From Pseudomonadota bacterium (lineage in GTDB: Bacteria; Pseudomonadota; Gammaproteobacteria; Burkholderiales; Casimicrobiaceae), in assembly GCA_029571495.1 (NCBI GenBank), contig JAKPSO010000517.1, positions 1-5,460 of the forward strand: a stretch of DNA of 5,460 bases, written 5' to 3'. Position 1 is the first letter of the stretch, and each line of letters opens with the position of its first letter. The notes below the pieces were generated by a model. That model saw only the letters and a program-made list of their open reading frames with translations, was not told the origin of the DNA and searched no databases. Of the stretch, positions 1 to 5,460 are shown in pieces. The translations under genes and the position numbers were made by a program.

Positions 1-57
1 CGCCAAAACCCGCTAAAGTTCACGCATTCCTCCGAACCCTTGAAACCGTCGCCAGCC

Positions 58-1599
58 ATGTCTAATCCTTTTCTCGTTGCCAAAACCATCGACACCAACG
101 CGGATGTGAACTTGTTGCCCAAACTGGCCAATCGCCACGGGCTGATCACCGGCGCGACGGGCACCGGAAAAACGGTGAGTTTGCAGGTGCTTGCCGAAGG
201 CTTTTCGCGGCTTGGTGTGCCGGTGTTTATGGCGGACGTGAAGGGCGATTTGACGGGGCTTTCGCAGATCGGGGGCGGCAATCAGCGCGTCACGGATCGC
301 GTCGCGATGTTGAAGCTCACGAGCTTCGCGAACGAGCAGTTTCCGGTGACGTGTTGGGACGTGTTCGGCGAGCAAGGACATCCGCTGCGCGCGACGGTGG
401 CTGAGATGGGGCCGCTGCTTTTGTCGCGCATCTTGAATTTGAACGAGACGCAGAGCGGCGTGTTGACGGCAGTGTTCAAGATCGCGGACGACAAAGGCTT
501 GCTGCTGCTCGACTTGAAAGATTTGCGCGCGCTCCTCGCGCATGCGGGCGAAAGCGCGAAGGAATATCAGCTTAACTACGGCAACATTTCGGGCGCGAGC
601 ATCGGTGCGATTCAGCGCGGCATTTTGACGATCGAATCGCAGGGCGGTGAGAAGTTTTTCGGCGAACCGGCGCTGAACCTTTCGGACTTAATGCAGACCG
701 TCGACGGCAAAGGTGTCGTGAACATTTTGGCCGCCGACAAACTGCTCGCGAACCCGCGCATCTACGCGACGTTTTTGTTGTGGCTGCTCTCGGAACTCTT
801 CGAGACTCTGCCCGAAGTTGGCGACCCCGATCAGCCGAAGCTCGTGTTCTTTTTCGACGAAGCGCACTTGCTGTTTAACGAAGCGCCGCCGGAGCTGCGC
901 TCGCGCATCGAGCAAGTGGTGCGTCTCGTGCGCTCGAAGGGCGTCGGCGTGTATTTCGTCACGCAAAATCCGCTCGACGTGCCCGACGTTGTGCTCGGTC
1001 AGCTCGGCAATCGCATTCAACACGCGCTGCGCGCCTACACGCCGCGCGATGCGGAGGCCGTGAAAACCGCAGCATCTACCTTCCGCCCGAACCCGAAAAT
1101 CAACACCGAACAAGCGATCACCGAGCTCGCGACTGGCGAAGCGCTCGTCTCGTTTCTCGATGAAAAGGGTCGCCCCAATCCGGTCGAGCGTTGCTGGGTC
1201 ATCCCGCCGTCGTCGCGCATCGGACCAGTCACCGCACCAGAGCGCGCCGCACTCATCCAAAGTTCTCTCGTCGCTGGCATTTACGACAAAACCGAAGACC
1301 GCGAAAGCGCGTACGAAAAACTCACCGGGCGCGTAAGCGCGCGAATGGAAACCGCGGACAAAGTGGCTACGCCCGCAAGCGGCGACGCTGCGCCCGCGCC
1401 CGCAAGCGCACCGGAAGAAGGCGGATTTTTCAGCAAAGTCGGCGGCATGATCGGCGACGTATTACAAAGCAAGCCATCGCCGCATTCACGACAGACCGTA
1501 GGCGAAGCCGCAATGAAATCCGCAGCTCGCGCTGTAGGCTCCGAGGTCGGACGGCGCGTAATTCGCGGCGTGTTGGGGTCTATTTTTGGCGGGAAATGA
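58..1599 (+). CDS. yjgR: YjgR/DUF853-family HerA-like P-loop ATPase
   Basis: Predicted cytoplasmic ATPase of the HerA/FtsK superfamily, 513 residues, close to the roughly 500 of E. coli YjgR as I remember it; the family's cellular role and substrate are not established. Visible motifs: Walker A GATGTGKT at residues 32-39; the family-typical FMADVKGDLTGL soon after; Walker B with a hydrophobic strand ending FFFDEAH (Asp267, Glu268); a sensor-like TQNP at 302-305; and QLGNRIQHALRA at 315-326. An Ala/Pro-rich linker (about 437-456) leads to a conserved C-terminal segment with Gly-rich amphipathic stretches ending in GVLGSIFGGK. The ATG at 58 is preferred because MSNPFLVAKT matches how the family begins. 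An in-frame TTG at 40 and an open frame to the left edge make a longer start possible but unlikely. No clear Shine-Dalgarno motif precedes it. The gene converges with the peptidase gene, so it belongs to a different transcript. The family call is firm; DNA translocase or helicase activity is only inferred from homology. Confidence 0.95.
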   Translation: MSNPFLVAKTIDTNADVNLLPKLANRHGLITGATGTGKTVSLQVLAEGFSRLGVPVFMADVKGDLTGLSQIGGGNQRVTDRVAMLKLTSFANEQFPVTCWDVFGEQGHPLRATVAEMGPLLLSRILNLNETQSGVLTAVFKIADDKGLLLLDLKDLRALLAHAGESAKEYQLNYGNISGASIGAIQRGILTIESQGGEKFFGEPALNLSDLMQTVDGKGVVNILAADKLLANPRIYATFLLWLLSELFETLPEVGDPDQPKLVFFFDEAHLLFNEAPPELRSRIEQVVRLVRSKGVGVYFVTQNPLDVPDVVLGQLGNRIQHALRAYTPRDAEAVKTAASTFRPNPKINTEQAITELATGEALVSFLDEKGRPNPVERCWVIPPSSRIGPVTAPERAALIQSSLVAGIYDKTEDRESAYEKLTGRVSARMETADKVATPASGDAAPAPASAPEEGGFFSKVGGMIGDVLQSKPSPHSRQTVGEAAMKSAARAVGSEVGRRVIRGVLGSIFGGK

Positions 1600-1623
1600 A
1601 TCCGCAGGCCTAGACCGATTCAC

Positions 1624-1645
1624 CGCGAGGCACGCGACCTTCGCG
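1624..1645. terminator. Imperfect hairpin in convergent gap, possible bidirectional terminator
   Basis: The 52-base gap between the two convergent stop codons (TGA at 1597-1599, and TAA read on the - strand at 1652-1654) contains an inverted repeat. Bases 1624-1630 (CGCGAGG) pair with 1638-1645 (CCTTCGCG), giving seven base pairs with one bulged T and a seven-base loop. Its position between two gene ends suits a shared terminator. Neither strand shows a following T-run, so it is not a classic intrinsic terminator and could be chance in GC-rich DNA. Confidence 0.25.
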
Positions 1646-1651
1646 CAATCG

Positions 1652-2731
1652 TTACAACCCGCAAAACACCACGCCCTCATCCGTCCATCCCAATCGCACC
1701 ATGTCTTGGTGTTGCGCGAGTGTTGTGCTGAAGCGATGGTTGCCATCGTCGACGAATGTTGGAGGTCCTTTGAACGCTCGGTAAATCGGCGACGTTCCGG
1801 AAGGGCACGCGCCAGCAACAGTCTTCGGCACGGCATAGCCTTCGATACTTTCGAGATAGGGCTTCGCGTCAAGCGCTAGATTCGTTGGATTGATGCTGGT
1901 GAGCAGCGTCTGTTCGGATGAGATCGACGTGAAGAAGTGGCTGCCGCGCGACGCGCCTTTGGCAACTTTGGCAAAAAAGTGGCGCTCCAGCGGCACGGTG
2001 TCGACCGTCGGCGTGGCGAACAATTTGATCGAGCGGCCGGTGCGCGTCCACGCAGGGACGGCGTCAAGCACGGCCTTGTCACCGCTGCGTCCGGTCAAGA
2101 AATAGTAGTCGAGTCCCGCATGGTAGTACTCGGTCAGCGTGACGCCCGCATTGGTTCCGCGCGGCAGTACGTTGAGTGCTACTTGGTCGGTGTATGCCAC
2201 GCATGAAGTTGACACCGCATTGGCCACTTGCACAGGCAAACGGCCCGGTTCGACGATGTCGTTTCTGTCTAACGTGAGGCGCAGGTGATGCGAATCGATG
2301 TACTGCGGGACAAACGTCGCGCCATTGATGATCACGCGGCTCGACGGCGAGAATCCGGTGCCAACGATCTCAAGCGTTGCACCCTCCTCGCCAACGACGC
2401 GAGGACTCACCGCAGACACACTGAGCGCTTCATTCACGACGTTGTATGTGGCTACGAATTCGGGCACCAGATCACCGACAGAAACGCTGACGGAATTTGC
2501 CGTTCCGCTGACCGAGCCAGACCATCCAACGAACGTTGCACTTAGGGAGGGCGTGACTGTGGCGGAAAGCGTCGTGCCGCTGCTGACCCACGAAGCGGAG
2601 TTGCTCAACGTGATGCTTCCCGCGCACGAAGGGCGAACCTGTTTGTAAGGTTGTGCCTCACGATGCGCGCGAACGGTCACGACACGCACACCGCTCGACG
2701 GCATCGCAACTGTGCCCGCGGTGATGTCGTC
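1652..2731 (-). repeat. Diverged tandem-paralogue repeat, copy in the peptidase gene
   Basis: This stretch encodes residues 538-896 of the peptidase and aligns along its length with 4370-5460 in the same orientation. DNA similarity is visible too, for example around 2100-2140 compared with 4821-4865. The copies differ by small in-frame indels, such as QDMVRLGW here against QDMVNRLGW in the other copy. The left limit of the similarity is set by the window edge of the partner, so the true repeat may be longer. Confidence 0.8.
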
Positions 2732-4342
2732 GAGTCCGTCAACTCCATCGACAACCATTCGGGTCGCACCGGAGGTTTGTGGTGTCGCGAACTCAAATTT
2801 CCATGCGCCTGCGTTGCCGCGTGCGAGGCGCGGCGCCACGGACGTCGTCAGCGTGCCGCCCGGTGGCGTGTACTTAACAGTGATCGGATCTGAGACGCCG
2901 GTACCCGTCACCGCAACAGCGATCGCCGGTCCGGTGGTGAATGAACCGCCGATGGTTTGCGACGCAAAGGGCGGCATCAACAACGACAGACGCGGCACAT
3001 ATCCTGCGCCGCCTGCGAACGGAAACGCGCCTGCACTCCAGCTAAACGCGTTGTAATACCCCGTGTTTGGCGACGCGACCAAATCAAAGGTCGAGTATTG
3101 TGGATACAAACTTGCTGTGCCCGGCCACACGCTCGCGCCGTTCGGCGTGACGGTCACGCTTCCTCCAGTCGACGACAACGCCGTTGTGAACACACTCATC
3201 AGTCGGACGAAGTTTGCGGTCAAAACGGTGGACCGCGGCGACGTAGTTGGCGCGCCCAACAAGCCATCGCCAACAACTACCTGCCAAGTGAGCTGGCGCG
3301 AAGGCTGAGTCTGCGGGTCGTGTGACCAACGGCCAAAGGCGAAGCTGTAGCCGTCCATACTTTGCAATGACTCACTCGCCCAGATGCGATGCACGCTGCC
3401 AATGGGCCAAGAGAAAGTTTTGGGCGTCATGATCTCAACGCCGTCGACCATGAGTTTGAGTCCCGTGGGGTGCGACGCAATCGTCGTCGCAGTGGGCGCA
3501 GCGCCGTAGAGGCGCGTCAGCGCGTCCAAATCGCCGAGCGAATAGGTGGAATTGCCACTGGCCCGGATGTCGATTCCAGCAGGCTTGGTCTCCATGACCT
3601 TACGCCCTTCGTAGTTCGAAAAGTCCAGACGACCGTAGTGCATGATCGAGCCGTACTCGTATCCGCTAAAAGTCTGCGTACCCAATATCGGCAGGCTGTT
3701 GAAGCGGTTGGTCGGTGCCATATTCGCGATGTTGAAATCGATGAACGCGGGCATGTCCGGATCAGACTGAATGTGCCACATGCCCATCGCATGTCCCATT
3801 TCATGCACGAGTATCCCGACGCTACAGTCGGGATCGCCCTGAATGTCTTGGCGGTTCCCTTGGCGCCCGACGAAGCTGTTGCAACCGCCACCTGACGATG
3901 TCGTCATGTTGAACGAAACGTAGTCTTGCTCAGCTGAGCGCGGCACCCATTTGAGCGTGCCGCTGAGTGCTCGATTGACCTCAGCCACGGCGCCGTCGAT
4001 GTTGGTTTGGTTGCCCGCAGTCACGGTGTAGGGCACCTCAACGAGACCGCTCGGTCCGCGAGGCCACAGCCGTGCATTGGAACTGATCGTCAACGCCTTG
4101 CTCGTATCAAGCATTTGCGTCTGCCCGCGCAAGACGGCGTTTGTAAATTCACGAACCGCGTCTTTCTGACCAATGACGATATCGCCCTCGATGACAGCGT
4201 TGTCGCCAACCTCGACGTAGTTCACCCAATTGCCGCGCCAGAACGCGCGCAGACCTTCGGTAGCGGCGGACGCTGAGGGGAGCCAAAGCATGGCGCAGTG
4301 AACCAGTGCAGCGACGGCGACGAGACGTTTGCGATTCAACAT
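1652..4342 (-). CDS. Secreted astacin-type (M12A) zinc metallopeptidase, multidomain
   Basis: Predicted exported zinc endopeptidase of 896 residues; substrate unknown. A Sec signal peptide (basic start, hydrophobic core, ASA just before Ala27) is followed by a propeptide with IEGDI at 51-55, resembling the astacin Asp-switch motif. The mature catalytic domain probably starts near residue 90 (ARLWPRG, then VPYTV). It shows the zinc site HEMGHAMGMWH at 180-190 (His180, His184, His190, general base Glu181), the Met-turn SIMHYG at 232-237 (Met234, Tyr236), and Cys154/Cys173 placed like the astacin disulfide. Downstream: a beta module at about 288-345, InlB-repeat-like modules at about 381-470 and 568-637, an unassigned stretch at about 471-567, an IPT/TIG-like domain at about 638-725, and an HFYT-type DUF5648-like tail at about 736-896. 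The residue after His190 is Ile191, where astacins carry Glu. No terminal sorting signal is seen. The ATG lies 27 bases after the upstream paralogue's stop, without a clear Shine-Dalgarno motif, suggesting translational coupling. The peptidase call is strong; the accessory domain names are less so. Confidence 0.93.
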   Translation of the reverse strand: MLNRKRLVAVAALVHCAMLWLPSASAATEGLRAFWRGNWVNYVEVGDNAVIEGDIVIGQKDAVREFTNAVLRGQTQMLDTSKALTISSNARLWPRGPSGLVEVPYTVTAGNQTNIDGAVAEVNRALSGTLKWVPRSAEQDYVSFNMTTSSGGGCNSFVGRQGNRQDIQGDPDCSVGILVHEMGHAMGMWHIQSDPDMPAFIDFNIANMAPTNRFNSLPILGTQTFSGYEYGSIMHYGRLDFSNYEGRKVMETKPAGIDIRASGNSTYSLGDLDALTRLYGAAPTATTIASHPTGLKLMVDGVEIMTPKTFSWPIGSVHRIWASESLQSMDGYSFAFGRWSHDPQTQPSRQLTWQVVVGDGLLGAPTTSPRSTVLTANFVRLMSVFTTALSSTGGSVTVTPNGASVWPGTASLYPQYSTFDLVASPNTGYYNAFSWSAGAFPFAGGAGYVPRLSLLMPPFASQTIGGSFTTGPAIAVAVTGTGVSDPITVKYTPPGGTLTTSVAPRLARGNAGAWKFEFATPQTSGATRMVVDGVDGLDDITAGTVAMPSSGVRVVTVRAHREAQPYKQVRPSCAGSITLSNSASWVSSGTTLSATVTPSLSATFVGWSGSVSGTANSVSVSVGDLVPEFVATYNVVNEALSVSAVSPRVVGEEGATLEIVGTGFSPSSRVIINGATFVPQYIDSHHLRLTLDRNDIVEPGRLPVQVANAVSTSCVAYTDQVALNVLPRGTNAGVTLTEYYHAGLDYYFLTGRSGDKAVLDAVPAWTRTGRSIKLFATPTVDTVPLERHFFAKVAKGASRGSHFFTSISSEQTLLTSINPTNLALDAKPYLESIEGYAVPKTVAGACPSGTSPIYRAFKGPPTFVDDGNHRFSTTLAQHQDMVRLGWTDEGVVFCGL
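4265..4342 (-). other. Sec signal peptide of the astacin-type peptidase
   Basis: Residues 1-26 have a positively charged start (Arg4, Lys5, Arg6), a hydrophobic core (LVAVAALV to MLWLP) and an Ala-Ser-Ala cleavage signature before Ala27. This predicts export by the Sec pathway and signal peptidase I cleavage. Cys16 is preceded by His, so it is not a lipobox. It also supports the ATG at 4342 as the true start. Confidence 0.85.
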
Positions 4343-4369
4343 AACGATTTCTGAGAGTGTGTTGTGCCC
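4343..4369 (-). other. 27-base spacer between the two tandem - strand genes
   Basis: The spacer runs from the paralogue's TAG stop to the peptidase ATG. It is exactly nine codons long and has no stop in the shared frame. There is no AGGAGG-like sequence at the usual distance; the bases just before the ATG read TCAGAAATCGTT on the coding strand. No terminator or promoter is visible, which supports co-transcription. Confidence 0.6.
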
Positions 4370-5460
4370 CTACGGCAGCGCGCAGAATTTGACGCCTTCG
4401 TCCGTCCAGCCCAAGCGATTCACCATATCTTGATGCTGACTTAGACTGGTACTGAAGCGATGGTTCCCGTCGTCAACATAACGCGGCGTTCCCTTAAACG
4501 CACGGTAGATCGGCACGGTGTTGGCCGGGCATGCCCCCGCTGAATCTGTCGGAATCGCGTAGCCTTCAACCCCTTCAAGAAGGGGTTTGGCGTCGATCGC
4601 TGCGTTGGTTGGGTTAAGCGTCGTCATCAAGACCTGTTCGCTCGCGACGACGGTGAAGAAATGCGAGCCGCGCGTTGCACCGCGCGCAACATTGGCAAAG
4701 AAGTGTCGTTCGAGCGGAATCGTTCGTGTGTTGGGGCGCGCGAATATTTTGATTTCGTTTCCGGTGCGCGTCCAACCCGGTGCGGAATCTAACAACGCCT
4801 TGTCGCCGTCGCGTCCGGTCAGGAAGTAGTAGTCGAGACCTGCGTGGTAGTACTCACTTAGCGTGCGCCGCACTTTTTGTCCGGCAGGCAACACGTCGAG
4901 CGCGACGGAGTTGCTGTTAACTGGGCACGTCGATGACAGCGGGTTGTAGACGTACACCGGAAGGCGTCCGACGAACGGAAGCTGCGTGCGCGAAAGGTTG
5001 AGTCGCAGTGTGTTGCCATCAACAAACGTTGGCGTGACAAGCACGCGGTTGATCGAGACGCGAGTTTCGGGCGTAAAGCCTGCGCCCGCCAACGTGACGA
5101 TCGTTCCCGCGACGTCATCGCCGTAGTTCGGTGGAGTGATGCTGTCGAGACGAAGCGGTGTGGCGACCGTATTGAATGTCGCAACGAATTCCGGAACCAG
5201 CGCACCGATTTTCGAACTCACTGCGTTGCTGGTGCCGGAAACCGTTCCGGACCAGCCCGTGAACACGGCTGCAGTTGCGGGGTTAACCGTTGCCGTGACC
5301 GTCGTACCAACACGCAAATAGCTGCTGGTATCGCTAAGCGTTACGGTGCCGGCGCAAGATGGCACGACCAGCTTAAATGGACTCCATTCGCGATGCGCGC
5401 GAATCGTCACCGTCCGATTGCCAGAAGTGGGCATGCTCACCTTCCCGGCGAGTGCGTCAT
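4370..5460 (-). CDS. Partial secreted paralogue of the peptidase: InlB-like, IPT/TIG and DUF5648-like tail
   Basis: The C-terminal 362 residues of a larger protein; the frame is open to the right edge, so the true start and N-terminal half are outside. The GTG at 5440 is not credible as a start: the residues before it (DALAGK) align with DITAGT of the neighbouring peptidase. Domain order matches that protein's tail. An InlB-repeat-like module begins at VPSCAG and includes GWSGTVSG. An IPT/TIG-like domain (LRLDSITPPNYGDD, then GAGFTPETRVSINR) follows. The tail is an HFYT-type DUF5648-like domain with EYYHAGLDYYFLTGR, RHFFANV, GSHFFT, FVDDGNHRFST-like and GWTDEGVKFC motifs. By hand the last domain differs from the neighbour at 43 of 161 aligned positions (about 73% identity). 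All four cysteines align with cysteines of the neighbour. The protein is probably secreted and may also be a peptidase, but the catalytic part, if any, is not visible. It is probably the promoter-proximal gene of a two-gene operon. Confidence 0.85.
   Translation of the reverse strand, partial: DALAGKVSMPTSGNRTVTIRAHREWSPFKLVVPSCAGTVTLSDTSSYLRVGTTVTATVNPATAAVFTGWSGTVSGTSNAVSSKIGALVPEFVATFNTVATPLRLDSITPPNYGDDVAGTIVTLAGAGFTPETRVSINRVLVTPTFVDGNTLRLNLSRTQLPFVGRLPVYVYNPLSSTCPVNSNSVALDVLPAGQKVRRTLSEYYHAGLDYYFLTGRDGDKALLDSAPGWTRTGNEIKIFARPNTRTIPLERHFFANVARGATRGSHFFTVVASEQVLMTTLNPTNAAIDAKPLLEGVEGYAIPTDSAGACPANTVPIYRAFKGTPRYVDDGNHRFSTSLSQHQDMVNRLGWTDEGVKFCALP
4370..5460 (-). repeat. Diverged tandem-paralogue repeat, upstream copy
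   Basis: Partner of the repeat at 1652-2731, offset by about 2.7 kb and in direct orientation. Many differences are conservative and the indels keep the frame, so both copies appear to be under coding constraint and the duplication is not very recent. Confidence 0.8.

Noticed and set aside
40..60. TTG at 40 as the start of the ATPase
   Set aside because: The ATG at 58 gives MSNPFLVAKT, matching the family N-terminus; the six extra residues look like leader sequence.
13..543. Long open frame on the - strand inside the ATPase gene
   Set aside because: It is antisense to a strongly conserved ATPase, its translation is rich in Arg, Gln and His as GC-rich shadow frames are, and it has no recognisable domain.
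1606..1611. AGGCCT palindrome in the convergent gap
   Set aside because: A six-base palindrome without a loop is expected by chance and cannot form a useful hairpin.
4290..4300. Lipoprotein lipobox at Cys16 of the peptidase
   Set aside because: The residue before Cys16 is His, not Gly, Ala or Ser, and a good signal peptidase I site follows at residues 24-27.
4343..4372. The two - strand genes as one gene broken by a nonsense mutation
   Set aside because: The downstream gene has its own ATG, signal peptide, propeptide and complete domain set, and the upstream one ends at the same conserved C-terminus (FCxL), so both ends are natural.
5438..5440. GTG at 5440 as the start of the upstream paralogue
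   Set aside because: The frame stays open to the window end and the upstream codons align with the neighbouring peptidase; starting here would cut an InlB-like region and leave no signal peptide.

Overview
The window holds three protein-coding genes and almost no non-coding DNA. One gene lies on the + strand: a HerA/FtsK-type ATPase of the YjgR (DUF853) family. Two genes on the - strand run towards it: a secreted astacin-type zinc metallopeptidase and, upstream of it, the 3' part of a paralogue that continues past the right edge. I see no RNA genes, insertion sequences, CRISPR array, origin or attachment site.

The organism is most likely a Gram-negative proteobacterium with moderately GC-rich DNA. 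The YjgR family is typical of proteobacteria. The combination of an astacin domain, InlB-like and IPT/TIG beta modules and a C-terminal HFYT-type (DUF5648-like) tail recalls environmental betaproteobacteria. The phylum-level call is fairly safe; the class is inference.

Layout: 1-57 is a short leader of the ATPase gene with no visible promoter or Shine-Dalgarno motif. The ATPase gene fills 58-1599. A 52-base convergent gap (1600-1651) carries one imperfect hairpin. The peptidase gene occupies 4342 back to 1652. A 27-base spacer separates it from the paralogue, which runs from the window end back to 4370. The short spacer and shared strand suggest the two secreted-protein genes are co-transcribed, with the promoter outside the window. 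The ATPase gene is convergent to them and nothing ties it to them functionally.

The most interesting material is in the peptidase and its paralogue. The peptidase keeps a full astacin zinc site and an Asp-switch-like motif in its propeptide, but it lacks the Glu that normally follows the third zinc His in astacins. The two genes share a tail of about 360 residues with four aligned cysteines, evidence of a tandem duplication or domain transfer. They also sit in the same reading frame, separated by one TAG and nine sense codons. I found no evidence of a wholly new multi-gene system here.
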